Below are positions 18,357 through 26,090 of a DNA stretch of 64,000 bases, in pieces. A model generated the notes under the pieces. The model searched no databases. It had not been told where the DNA came from and saw only the letters and a program-made list of their open reading frames with translations. Numbering within the stretch: position 1 is the first letter of the stretch; each line of letters starts with the position of its first letter. A program made the position numbers and the translations under genes. The DNA comes from Rhodothermus marinus (lineage in GTDB: Bacteria > Bacteroidota > Rhodothermia > Rhodothermales > Rhodothermaceae), in contig NZ_AP019797.1 of the NCBI RefSeq assembly GCF_009936275.1, forward strand, positions 2,711,890-2,775,889. The letters are read 5' to 3'.

Positions 18357-19862
18357 CTTATCTTTACCCACAAGTGCCGTGGGATTAGCAGGAGGATACT
18401 TAAGATAACCTTTTACCCCAGCGAAGCAATCAAAGAGGAGCCCCAAATGGATACGGAAAACCCTGAGCTTGATGAGCTGTCCGCCTGGCTTGTGCATGAG
18501 TTACACGACGTTGCGCTGGGCGATAAGCGTCTGGAGCGGCGACTGCTCACAACAGGCGCCCAACTGGCGGCCAGGCCTTCGGGATCGATCAATCAGGCCT
18601 GTGCCGCTTGGGCCGACACCAAGGCCGCCTACCGGCTCTTTGCGAATGCCAAAACGACCGCCGAAAAGATCCGCGCGCCCCATTATCGCCGCACGCGAGA
18701 ACGCGCCCGGGGGCACCAACTGCTCTTTGCCCTTCAGGATACGACGTACCTGAACTATACCCATCACCCTGCGACGAAAGGCCTGGGGCCCATCGGCACC
18801 GCGCAGCAGAAGCTCTCGGGCCTGGTCATGCACACCGCGCTGCTCATGAGCGAGCAGGGTCTTCCGCTCGGATTGACCAGCCAGGCGATCTGGGCGCGTC
18901 CGCCTAAGCGCCCCCGGCGCAGCGCGGAAGCACGACGCAAGCTGCCGCTCGAAGCCAAAGAAAGCGCCAAGTGGCTCAAGGCCCTGCGCCAGAGCCGGGC
19001 CGTTGTTCCCCCCGAGGCGCAGCTTATCACCATCGGCGACAGCGAGTCGGACCTTTTTGCGCTGTTTGACCAAGCCCGCACCCTGGAGACCGAGCTGCTG
19101 GTGCGGGCCGCCCAGAACCGTTCGGTCTGTGAGCCTGAAGTGGGGCGGCTCTGGGAGGTGATGGGCCGGCAGGCGGTGTGCGGTCAGCTGCAGGTGCTTG
19201 TCCCGGCCCGCAAAGGGAAGCCGAAACGCCAGGCCCTGGTCACGGTGCGCTTTGCGCCTGTGAGCTTGAAAGCCCCCCAGCACCTGCGCAAAACGATGGG
19301 CGACATGCCGCTCTATGCGGTGCTGGTGCAAGAGGAGGCTCCGCCCCGGGATGTCAGCTCCCCTTTGTGCTGGCTTCTTTTGACCACGGTGCCCGTAGAT
19401 AGTTTTGCCGACGCCGTGGAGCGGATCCGGTGGTACGGCCTGCGCTGGCAGATTGAAGTCTATCACAAGGTGCTCAAATCGGGATGCGGTGTGGAGAAAG
19501 CTCAGTTGGCCAGTGTGGAGCGTTTGTTGCCCTATCTGGCCCTTTTGAGCATCATCGCCTGGCGTCTTTTTTGGATGACGCTGCTGGCGCGTCATGCGCC
19601 GGAGGCGCCCTGCACGCTGGTTTTGGCCGCACATGAGTGGCAGGCCCTGTATGCCTTCCACCACAAGACCCACCAGGTGCCGGCCCGGCCGCCCACGGTG
19701 GGTCAGGTGGTCTTATGGATTGCGCGGCTGGGCGGCTTTTTAGCTCGCAAAAACGATGGTCCTCCGGGTGTCACGGTGCTCTGGCGTGGCTGGCAACGTC
19801 TCAGCGATATTGCCGCCGCCTGGCTTGCCTTTCACCCCTCCTGATTTGTGGGTAAAGGTAAG
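18357..19862 (+). mobile_element. IS4-family (Tn5/IS50-like) insertion sequence, 1506 bp
   Basis: Terminal inverted repeats of 17 bp are visible: CTTATCTTTACCCACAA at 18357-18373 and TTGTGGGTAAAGGTAAG at 19846-19862, matching at 16 of 17 positions when inverted. One transposase gene fills the element. The flanking 9-mers are CCCTGAAAG (left) and CCCTGCCAG (right), identical at 7 of 9, which may be an altered 9-bp target duplication. It sits between gyrA and hicBA, inside a repeat-rich stretch. Confidence 0.85.
18447..19844 (+). CDS. IS4-family transposase, Tn5-like, apparently intact
   Basis: A 465-residue DDE transposase. The N-terminal Tn5-type DNA-binding region (about 10-75) includes LGDKRLERRL and AAYRLFANAKTT. 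The catalytic residues are placed as in Tn5: D98 in ALQDTTYLNY, D198 in TIGDSESDLF and E336. The YREK signature is complete as Y329, R332, E336 and K343. The C-terminal Tn5 dimerisation region has VGQVVLWIARLGGFLARKNDGPPG. The stop codon lies 1 nt before the right inverted repeat. No frameshift is seen, so the element may still be active. Confidence 0.93.
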   Translation: MDTENPELDELSAWLVHELHDVALGDKRLERRLLTTGAQLAARPSGSINQACAAWADTKAAYRLFANAKTTAEKIRAPHYRRTRERARGHQLLFALQDTTYLNYTHHPATKGLGPIGTAQQKLSGLVMHTALLMSEQGLPLGLTSQAIWARPPKRPRRSAEARRKLPLEAKESAKWLKALRQSRAVVPPEAQLITIGDSESDLFALFDQARTLETELLVRAAQNRSVCEPEVGRLWEVMGRQAVCGQLQVLVPARKGKPKRQALVTVRFAPVSLKAPQHLRKTMGDMPLYAVLVQEEAPPRDVSSPLCWLLLTTVPVDSFADAVERIRWYGLRWQIEVYHKVLKSGCGVEKAQLASVERLLPYLALLSIIAWRLFWMTLLARHAPEAPCTLVLAAHEWQALYAFHHKTHQVPARPPTVGQVVLWIARLGGFLARKNDGPPGVTVLWRGWQRLSDIAAAWLAFHPS

Positions 19863-19982
19863 CCCTGCCAGGGAGGGGGCCAGGGGGAGGGTTGCTCCTG
19901 CGGGTTGCTGGCACCGACGTTCAGGACGTTGGCGTTGGCGGTTGGCGCCGCTTATTCTGGGCTGAAAGCACGGACACATGGG
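19863..19982. other. Right flank of the insertion sequence
   Basis: This 120-nt stretch holds GGGAGGGGG and CAGGGGGAGGG runs, then a GT-rich part, then CTGAAAGCACGGACACATG. The last part, read on the opposite strand (CATCCCATGTGTCC), resembles the left-flank repeat at 18284-18340 in inverted orientation, though only loosely. No gene is seen. Confidence 0.3.
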
Positions 19983-20276
19983 ATGTTGCGCTATCATGTT
20001 CCAGTAAATCAGCGATCACATATTACCAATGAGCTCCGAAAAAAAAAACGCAAGCAGAAACATCAGGGCCGCACGTTTACCGTAATCATCGAGCGCGACG
20101 CCGCAGGCTATTACGTGGCCAGCGTCCCCGAACTGCGCGGCTGCCACACCCAGGCCAGATCGCTGGATACCCTGATGAAGCGCATTCGAGAAGCCATCGA
20201 GTTGTGCCTGGAAGTCGAGGAAGAAATGGAACCGACCGGTGGTGAATTTGTCGGCGTCCAGCAGATCCGGATATGA
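19983..20276 (+). CDS. hicB: HicB-family antitoxin
   Basis: A 97-residue protein whose region from about residue 30 is a HicB fold: TFTVIIERDAAGYYVASVPELRGCHTQ, then LDTLMKRIREAIELCLEVEE. HicB binds and neutralises the HicA RNase and represses its own operon. The N-terminal 28 residues before the domain are unusual and basic (RKKKRKQKHQ). A second ATG at 20029 is out of frame by one base across a run of ten A residues (20039-20048). One more A would give the start MSSEKKKRKQKHQGRT. It overlaps hicA by 4 nt. Confidence 0.85.
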   Translation: MLRYHVPVNQRSHITNELRKKKRKQKHQGRTFTVIIERDAAGYYVASVPELRGCHTQARSLDTLMKRIREAIELCLEVEEEMEPTGGEFVGVQQIRI

Positions 20277-20498
20277 CGCGACAGCCCCGCCTCAAGGGTA
20301 ACGAACTGATTGCGGCCCTGCGCAAGGCGGGGTTCGAGGTCGTACGCATCAAAGGGAGTCACCGTTTTTTACGACACCCCCGACGGACGCTGCAAGGTCG
20401 TCCCCGTCCATCGTGGGGAAATTATTGGTCCAGGTCTGCTCTCAAAAATCCTTCGCGACTGCGAGTTATCCCGAGAAGACCTACTACGACTATTGTAA
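20273..20498 (+). pseudogene. hicA: HicA-family toxin, frameshifted
   Basis: The first frame reads [20 protein letters not shown] then [16 protein letters not shown], a clear HicA start with the dsRBD-like fold and catalytic His in GSHR. The rest of HicA ([18 protein letters not shown] then [20 protein letters not shown]) continues in the next frame to a stop at 20496-20498. The break falls at a run of five C residues (20377-20381); removing one C restores a 74-residue HicA of normal length. HicA toxins cleave mRNA. As read, the toxin is inactive unless slippage occurs or the base is a sequencing error. Confidence 0.82.
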
Positions 20499-20523
20499 CG
20501 AACTCCTGGTGGTGCGGAACACC

Positions 20524-20559
20524 GGAAAAGGCCGGCCCCGTCCGGGACCGGCCTTTTCC
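20524..20559. terminator. Bidirectional terminator between hicA and the transaminase gene
   Basis: A perfect 12-bp stem: GGAAAAGGCCGG (20524-20535) pairs with CCGGCCTTTTCC (20548-20559). The A and T residues in the stem give a T-rich end on either strand. It lies between two convergent genes. Confidence 0.8.
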
Positions 20560-20580
20560 AGTGGTGTGGATTGCATGCGT

Positions 20581-21939
20581 TCAGGAAGTCGGCTGCTGAC
20601 GGGCCACGTACTCCAGTGCCCGACGCAACCGACGAAGCCCTTCGTCGATCTCGGCTTCCGTGATGATCAGCGGCGGACGGAAGCGGATCGAGCGCTCGCC
20701 ACAGCCCAGCACCAGAACGCCCTCTTCCAGGCTCCGCTGGCGCACGGCATCCCGGAAGGCCGGGGTGGGCAGATCGAAGGCACACATGAGCCCACGCCCG
20801 CGCACGTTGGTCATGAACGGCAGCGCCTCGGCCATCTCCTCCAGCCGACGCAGCAGGTAGGCGCCCACGCGGGCGGCATTTTCCACGAGCCGATCTTCTT
20901 CGATGATTTCCAGAATCCGATCGAAGCGGACCATGTCAGCCAGGTTGCCGCCCCAGGTGGAGTTCAGCCGGCTCGACACATGGAAGACGTTGTCTTCCAC
21001 TTCGTCCAGCCGCCGCCCGGCCAGAATGCCGCACACCTGGGTCTTTTTGCCAAAGGCAATGATGTCGGGCTGCACGCCGAGCGCCTGGTGCGCCCAGAAG
21101 GCGCCTGTGATGCCAACGCCTGTCTGCACTTCGTCGAAGATCAGCAGCGCGTCGTTTTCGTCGGCCAGCTCCCGGAGCGCCTTCAGAAACTCGGGCCGGA
21201 AGTGGTTGTCGCCGCCTTCGGCCTGAATGGGCTCGATGATGATGCAGGCGATGTCGTCCTTGTATTCGTAAAAGTACTGCTTGGCCTGACGGATGGCCAG
21301 TTGCTCCAGCTTGATCGTGCGCTCCAGGTTTTCCTCGGTGAGCGGGAACGTGAGCTTCGGATTGATGGCGCGCGGCCAGTCGAACTTCGGGAAATACTGG
21401 GTCTTGCGCGGATCGAAGGTGTTCGTCAGCGAAAGCGTATAGCCGGTGCGCCCGTGGAACGCCTGGTCGAAGTGCAGCACCCGGTGGCCCACTTCGCGGC
21501 GGTAGCCCTTCCGGAAGTTTTTGCGGACTTTCCAGTCGAAGGCCGCCTTGAGCGCATTCTCCACGGCCAGCGCGCCGCCGTCGATGAAAAAGGCATAAGG
21601 CAGGTAATCCGGAATGCCCACCCGCTCGAAGGTCTGGACGAATCGGGCCATGTGCACTGTGTAGATGTCCGAGTTCGTCACCTTGTTCAGGGCGGCCTCC
21701 ATCAGGCGCTTCTTGAAGTCCTCGTCGCCGAGCATTTTGGGATGGTTCATCCCGACCGCGCTCGAGGCGAAGAAGCCGAAAAAGTCGATCAACTCACGGC
21801 CGGTAAGCTGATCGTACAGATGCACCCCCTGACTCCGCTCCATGTCGAGCACGATCGGCAACCCGTCGGTCAGCAGGTGGCGGGCCAGGATGGGCCGCAC
21901 CATTTCCGGAGTAATCTGCTGCATGGTCACATGCTCCAT
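20581..21939 (-). CDS. lat: L-lysine 6-transaminase
   Basis: A 452-residue class III PLP aminotransferase. It moves the epsilon-amino group of lysine to 2-oxoglutarate, giving 2-aminoadipate semialdehyde. Recognisable features are [70 protein letters not shown] and the PLP lysine in [12 protein letters not shown]. The pattern is that of Lat rather than of ornithine or GABA transaminases. GGAAGGGAG precedes the ATG at 21939 by 6 nt, supporting this start over one 20 codons upstream. The gene is alone and divergent from lipA. Confidence 0.9.
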   Translation of the reverse strand: MEHVTMQQITPEMVRPILARHLLTDGLPIVLDMERSQGVHLYDQLTGRELIDFFGFFASSAVGMNHPKMLGDEDFKKRLMEAALNKVTNSDIYTVHMARFVQTFERVGIPDYLPYAFFIDGGALAVENALKAAFDWKVRKNFRKGYRREVGHRVLHFDQAFHGRTGYTLSLTNTFDPRKTQYFPKFDWPRAINPKLTFPLTEENLERTIKLEQLAIRQAKQYFYEYKDDIACIIIEPIQAEGGDNHFRPEFLKALRELADENDALLIFDEVQTGVGITGAFWAHQALGVQPDIIAFGKKTQVCGILAGRRLDEVEDNVFHVSSRLNSTWGGNLADMVRFDRILEIIEEDRLVENAARVGAYLLRRLEEMAEALPFMTNVRGRGLMCAFDLPTPAFRDAVRQRSLEEGVLVLGCGERSIRFRPPLIITEAEIDEGLRRLRRALEYVARQQPTS

Positions 21940-22146
21940 AAGGCACTCCCTTCCGTTTTCCACGACGTTGTTTTTTGCAAAATACGAAAACCGAAACATC
22001 CAGACGGGCGCGTAAAGCCGGGAAAACTTGAAAGATCAACGAAAGCGGCATCGGGCCCGGGCCACGCGCTCACGGGATCATTTCGATGGCTGTCGGGTAG
22101 CCTTTCCCCGATTTGGATGGGTTGCACTTTTCCGGAAATACAGACC

Positions 22147-23133
22147 ATGGCCCAGCAGCACACCGAGTCGCCGCGTCGTCGCTACCTTCCGGGCGAGATC
22201 GAACTGAAGCGCGTGCCCAAGGAGCCCCTCTTTCCTGAGGGGGACGGCGGTTTCTTCGAACTGCCCGTGGTGGATCCGCCGCCGGTGACGAACGAGCGGG
22301 GGCGGCGTCCCGCCTGGCTCCGGGCCAAGCTGCCTTACGGCCCCACCTACCGGCGCGTGCTGGACATTGTCGAAACGCACCGGCTGCACACGGTCTGCCA
22401 GAGCGCCCGCTGCCCGAACATGGGCGAATGCTGGACGGCCGGCACCGCCACGTTCATGATCCTCGGGAACGTCTGCACGCGCTCGTGCGGCTTCTGCGCG
22501 GTCAAGACCGGCCGCCCGGATCCACTGGACTGGGATGAGCCGCGTCGCGTGGCCGAAGCGGTGCGTCTGATGGGCATCCGACACGCCGTGGTTACCTCGG
22601 TGGACCGCGACGATCTGGAAGACGGCGGCGCCTCGCTGTTCGCCGAAACGATCCGCCAGATCCGGGCGCTCAACCCGGGCGTGACCGTCGAAGTGCTGAT
22701 TCCGGACTTTCAGGGCAACTGGGACGCCCTGCAGCTGGTGCTTGACGAGCGCCCGGACATCCTCAATCACAACGTCGAGACGGTGCCGCGCCTCTATCGC
22801 CGCGTGCGGCCTCAGGCCCGCTACGAACGCTCGCTGGAACTGCTATGGCGGGCCAAGCAGGCCGGCCTCCGCACCAAGAGCGGGATCATGGTGGGGCTGG
22901 GCGAGACAAAGGAAGAAGTGCTGGCCGTGATGGACGACTTCGCGCGGATTCGACTCGACATCATGACGATCGGCCAGTACCTGCAACCCACGCGCATGCA
23001 CCTGCCCGTCGAGGAGTTCGTGCACCCGGACGTGTTCCGCTGGTACAAAGAAATGGGCGAAGCCAAGGGGATCGGCCACGTCGAAAGCGGCCCCCTGGTC
23101 CGCTCCTCCTATCACGCCGAGCGGCACGTGTAA
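22147..23133 (+). CDS. lipA: Lipoyl synthase
   Basis: A 328-residue radical SAM enzyme that inserts two sulfurs into octanoyl groups on lipoyl domains. It has both clusters: the auxiliary [4Fe-4S] ligands C84, C89 and C95 in [12 protein letters not shown], and the radical SAM motif C110, C114 and C117 in CTRSCGFC. The C-terminal SSYHAE supplies the serine ligand. An N-terminal extension of about 60 residues is slightly longer than in E. coli. No lipB or dehydrogenase genes are adjacent. The ATG at 22147 gives [12 protein letters not shown]. Confidence 0.96.
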   Translation: MAQQHTESPRRRYLPGEIELKRVPKEPLFPEGDGGFFELPVVDPPPVTNERGRRPAWLRAKLPYGPTYRRVLDIVETHRLHTVCQSARCPNMGECWTAGTATFMILGNVCTRSCGFCAVKTGRPDPLDWDEPRRVAEAVRLMGIRHAVVTSVDRDDLEDGGASLFAETIRQIRALNPGVTVEVLIPDFQGNWDALQLVLDERPDILNHNVETVPRLYRRVRPQARYERSLELLWRAKQAGLRTKSGIMVGLGETKEEVLAVMDDFARIRLDIMTIGQYLQPTRMHLPVEEFVHPDVFRWYKEMGEAKGIGHVESGPLVRSSYHAERHV

Positions 23134-23142
23134 TCGGCCGGC

Positions 23143-23367
23143 TCAGCGTTTTCGGGCCCGGTTGTTCGTCCGGGGCGCGGCGTCCGACTCCAGTCGGTCG
23201 GCCAGTTCCTGCCACCTGGCCGGATCGAGCAGGACGGCCACGGCCTTTCCCTGTCGCTGCACGATTACCGGCCCCTGCGCCAGCCGCTGCTTCAACGCAT
23301 CCGTCGCCTGGAGTCGAATCCTGGAAATGGCTACGGTATCCGCCGATCCTGCACGCGTGCGCCTCAT
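23143..23367 (-). CDS. Phd/YefM-like antitoxin, without a visible toxin
   Basis: A 74-residue protein. Residues about 15-55 (SRIRLQATDALKQRLAQGPV then IVQRQGKAVAVLLDPARWQEL) match the Phd/YefM pattern: an N-terminal DNA-binding fold followed by a helical toxin-binding tail. AAGGGA lies 4 nt before the ATG. Such proteins normally pair with a RelE-, Doc- or VapC-like toxin. None is encoded on either side (lipA and a DUF2892 gene), so it is an orphan or has taken on a regulatory role. Confidence 0.65.
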   Translation of the reverse strand: MRRTRAGSADTVAISRIRLQATDALKQRLAQGPVIVQRQGKAVAVLLDPARWQELADRLESDAAPRTNNRARKR

Positions 23368-23516
23368 CGTTCCCTTTCAATAACCTCTGGCTTTAACGCA
23401 ACGTATTACGCCCGACCGATCGATTTTTGCCATCCGTTACCAGTTTATTACGCACCATTTCAGGCACTTCCTGTACCTTGTTACAGGTTGTCATTACAGA
23501 ACAGACACCACCTGCC

Positions 23517-23729
23517 ATGAAACGCAACGTCGGCACCATCGACCGGGTCCTCCGCGTCGTGATCGCGCTGGTGATCGGGGTGCTGCTGATCACCGGACAG
23601 CTCAGCGGTGCGCTGGCCGTCATTCTGGGCATTGTGGCGCTTATTCTGCTGGTAACCGGCCTGGCCGGAAGCTGTCCGCTGTACGCGGCGCTCGGCTTTT
23701 CCACCTGTCCGCGGAAGGCGAGCGGTTAA
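23517..23729 (+). CDS. DUF2892 (YgaP-like) small membrane protein
   Basis: A 70-residue protein. The start MKRNVGTIDRVLRVVIALV and the end LAGSCPLYAALGFSTC are the standard DUF2892 pattern, with two transmembrane segments (about 11-29 and 33-50). In some proteins this module is fused to a rhodanese domain, and the conserved cysteines suggest a redox or sulfur role, but none is established. The gene stands alone and is followed by a GC-rich hairpin repeat. Confidence 0.85.
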   Translation: MKRNVGTIDRVLRVVIALVIGVLLITGQLSGALAVILGIVALILLVTGLAGSCPLYAALGFSTCPRKASG

Positions 23730-23747
23730 GCGTTTCCCGGAAAAGGC

Positions 23748-23770
23748 GGGGCGCACACAGGGTGCGCCCC
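23748..23770. repeat. GGGGCGCAC hairpin repeat
   Basis: GGGGCGCAC (23748-23756) pairs perfectly with GTGCGCCCC (23762-23770) across a 5-nt loop. A second small hairpin (GCCCCGA/TCGGGGC) follows near 23792-23808. No T run follows, so neither looks like a simple terminator. The sequence matches the type of hairpin seen at 41151-41173. Confidence 0.5.
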
Positions 23771-23828
23771 TGCAGACCGGGCCTGCTCATTCGCCCCGAA
23801 CTTCGGGGCATGCGCTGCTTTCCGGAGC

Positions 23829-24161
23829 TTATCCCATCCGGAAAAGGGACTGGAATTTCATGGCCATCGGGAGCGAGCCGCTCACCTTGAGCTTGCCCAT
23901 CATCATGAGCGACATGGGGTTGGCCTCGCCGTTGTTGATCTTGAGCCAGTTCTCGGCGGAGGTGGTGACGGTGACCGTCGGATTTTCGTGTTTGCCTTCT
24001 TTGATTTCCAGCGTGCCGTCCTTGATCACCATGTAGTACTCGCCCCCGCCCTCGCCGGTCAGGTTGAGCTGCACAACACCCTCGACACCTGCGGCCTGGT
24101 CGGGGAGAAACCGCTCCTTGTAGGATTCGAGCACTTCAGGAATGCTGGTGTACTTCGGCAT
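23829..24161 (-). CDS. SCP2 sterol-binding-domain protein
   Basis: A 110-residue single-domain protein. MPKYTSIPEVLESYKERF, then VVQLNLTGEGGGEYYMVIKD, TVTTSAENWLKINNGEANPM and MMMGKLKVSGSLPMAMKF match the SCP2 domain, which forms a hydrophobic tunnel for fatty acyl or sterol ligands. The ATG at 24161 is chosen over an upstream start because it matches the domain start. It is the last gene of the minus-strand acyl-CoA arm, 32 nt after the CoA transferase gene, and is probably a lipid or acyl-CoA carrier for that pathway. Confidence 0.88.
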   Translation of the reverse strand: MPKYTSIPEVLESYKERFLPDQAAGVEGVVQLNLTGEGGGEYYMVIKDGTLEIKEGKHENPTVTVTTSAENWLKINNGEANPMSLMMMGKLKVSGSLPMAMKFQSLFRMG

Positions 24162-24193
24162 GGCTGTTTTCGGGTTTGGTGAAAGATTTTTTT

Positions 24194-25399
24194 TCAATCA
24201 GGGCTGGAAAAATCGGTGCCGAACGCCCCTTCGGCGGCCAGTGCCTCGATTTCTTCCGGGGTAAACCCTGCTTCCTGCAGCACCTTGCGGGTATGCGCGC
24301 CCAGCGGCGGGCCGGTATGCCGGTAGGCCGGCGGCGTACGCGAAAACTGCACGGGAAAGCCCACCTGTCGCTGCGGCGGCGCATCCGGCCGCGGCACTTC
24401 GACGATCAGTCCACGCGCCTGCACCTGCGGGTGCTGTGCCATCTCGTCGAGCGTCAGCACGGGCTCGACGCAAACGTCGCGTTCGGCAAAGACCGCCTGC
24501 CATTCGGCCAGCGTCCGCGAAGCGATCACCTGCTGGATTTCTTTCTTGAGCCGCTGCTGGACGGCCGCATCCCACACGTTGTAGCCGTAGGGTGCCAGGT
24601 CCGGCCGGCCGATCGCCTCACAGAAGCCTTCCCAGAATTTCGGCTCCAGACCGGCCACGGCCAGATAGCGGCCGTCGCGTGTGCGGTAGCAGTCGTAGAA
24701 GCTGCCGCCGTTGAGCGGCTCGGTCTCGTAGCCGGGACGATGTCCGGCGCCCAGCAGGCCGCTGACGGCCAGTCCGTTGAAAGCAATCGTCGTGTCGAGC
24801 AGCGCCAGGTCCAGGTACTGGCCCTCTCCGGTGCGCTGTCGGTGCACGACGGCCGCCAGGATGGCCAGCGCGGCAAAAAGCCCCCCGGCCACGTCGGCCA
24901 GCGGCACGCCGGAAGGTGCCGGCCCCACTTCGCGGCGGCCGCTGTGGCTCAGCAGACCGGAGAGCGCCTGATAGTTCAGGTCGTGCCCGGCCCGTTCGCG
25001 GTAGGGTCCCGTCTGCCCGTAGCCGGTGACGGCGCAGTAAATCAGTGCCGGATTTTCGGCCGCCAGCGTTTCGTAGTCCAGCCCCAGCCGCTGCATGACG
25101 CCCGGCCGGAAGCCTTCCACCACGATGTCGTAGTGCCGGACAAGCCGGCGCACTACGTTGGCCGCCTGCGGGTGCTTCAGGTCGAGCGTCACCGAGCGCT
25201 TGGAACGATGGACCCAGGCGTAGCCGGCCGACGTGCCGGAGTCGTCGTAAGGGGGCGCCAGGCGCATCAGGTCGGGCCGGTCGGGCGACTCGATGCGCAC
25301 CACGTCGGCGCCCAGGTCGGCCAGCAGCAGCGTCGCGTACGGCCCGGGCAGTAGCGTGGTGAAGTCCAGCACACGAAGCGAACGCAGCGGTCCGGTCAT
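24194..25399 (-). CDS. CaiB/BaiF family (type III) CoA transferase
   Basis: A 401-residue protein. The start LRSLRVLDFTTLLPGPYAT, then LADLGADVVRIESP, LDLKHPQAANVVRRLV, DIVVEGFRPGVMQRLGLDY, TGYGQTGPYRERAGHD and PLADVAGG (the aspartate that carries the acyl or CoA intermediate) define the family. Members move CoA between carboxylic acids or racemise 2-methylacyl-CoA; which applies here is not decidable. It follows the TetR gene by 5 nt and precedes the SCP2 gene, so it is cotranscribed with them. The GTGAGGGCT before the ATG supports the start. Confidence 0.92.
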   Translation of the reverse strand: MTGPLRSLRVLDFTTLLPGPYATLLLADLGADVVRIESPDRPDLMRLAPPYDDSGTSAGYAWVHRSKRSVTLDLKHPQAANVVRRLVRHYDIVVEGFRPGVMQRLGLDYETLAAENPALIYCAVTGYGQTGPYRERAGHDLNYQALSGLLSHSGRREVGPAPSGVPLADVAGGLFAALAILAAVVHRQRTGEGQYLDLALLDTTIAFNGLAVSGLLGAGHRPGYETEPLNGGSFYDCYRTRDGRYLAVAGLEPKFWEGFCEAIGRPDLAPYGYNVWDAAVQQRLKKEIQQVIASRTLAEWQAVFAERDVCVEPVLTLDEMAQHPQVQARGLIVEVPRPDAPPQRQVGFPVQFSRTPPAYRHTGPPLGAHTRKVLQEAGFTPEEIEALAAEGAFGTDFSSPD

Positions 25400-25404
25400 A
25401 GCCC

Positions 25405-26016
25405 TCACGTGTTGAGCGAGGCCGACACGCTGCGGCCGGCCCCCTGCAGGCTCTGCAGGACCAGCGGCGTCAGCCAGGCGGCCACAGCCTCCGGGGCTTC
25501 CTCGCCGGTCAGGCGCTGCCAGCAGTAGACGCCCTGCACCAGTCCGAGACACGCCCGCGCCGCCGTGTCCGGCTCGGTAGTCGCCACAAAAACGCCCTGC
25601 TCGATGCCCTCGACAATCACCTCGTTCCAGCAGGTTTCGTACTGCCGGAGCAGCTCCTGCAGGTCGATCGCAAGCACCTCCTGCAGCGCTTCCCGGCCTT
25701 CGCACTGCAACAGCAGCCAGCTCTCCTGCTCGGCGGCCAGGCTTTGCAGGTGCTGCGCGATAAGGCGGGTCAGCTTTGCCGCGGGCGAATCGTTGCCCGC
25801 GGCAATCTCGCGGGCCTGTTCCAGCAGACGTCGGAGCGGCGTCTCGACGACCGCCCGCACCAGGTCGTCTCTGCTGGCCACGTAGTAGTACAGCGCGCCC
25901 CGGGGCACGCCCAGCTCGTCGGCCACATCCTGCAACCGCGTCTGCTGCAGCCCCTTACGTCGGAATACCCGGGCCGCCGCCCGGTAGAGTTCCGCTTCGC
26001 GCCGACTTCGTTCCAT
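25405..26016 (-). CDS. TetR-family transcriptional regulator
   Basis: A 203-residue regulator. The N-terminal helix-turn-helix (about 8-52) has ELYRAAARVFRRKGLQQTRL, DVADELGVPRGALYYYVASR and DDLVRAVV. The C-terminal ligand domain has the form seen in FadR-like TetR repressors of fatty acid degradation. GGGAAGAG lies 6 nt before the ATG at 26016. It sits inside the minus acyl-CoA arm, 5 nt before the CoA transferase gene. Its likely targets are the palindrome at 31426-31439 and the weaker copy at 30493-30506, with acyl-CoA as inducer; both are inferences. Confidence 0.92.
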   Translation of the reverse strand: MERSRREAELYRAAARVFRRKGLQQTRLQDVADELGVPRGALYYYVASRDDLVRAVVETPLRRLLEQAREIAAGNDSPAAKLTRLIAQHLQSLAAEQESWLLLQCEGREALQEVLAIDLQELLRQYETCWNEVIVEGIEQGVFVATTEPDTAARACLGLVQGVYCWQRLTGEEAPEAVAAWLTPLVLQSLQGAGRSVSASLNT

Positions 26017-26043
26017 CGCTGCTCTTCCCGTTTGTCCCCGTTG

Positions 26044-26077
26044 CCGGCCGGGTTCGGGCAATCCCGAACCCGGCCGG
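26044..26077 (-). promoter_or_regulatory. Long perfect hairpin between the TonB receptor and tetR genes
   Basis: A perfect 15-bp stem (26044-26058 with 26063-26077) with a 4-nt loop CAAT lies in the 74-nt gap after the receptor stop codon and before tetR. No T run follows on the minus strand. It may protect the receptor mRNA 3' end, weaken read-through into tetR, or be a processing site. Confidence 0.6.
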
Positions 26078-26090
26078 ATGGTGTTGTGGT

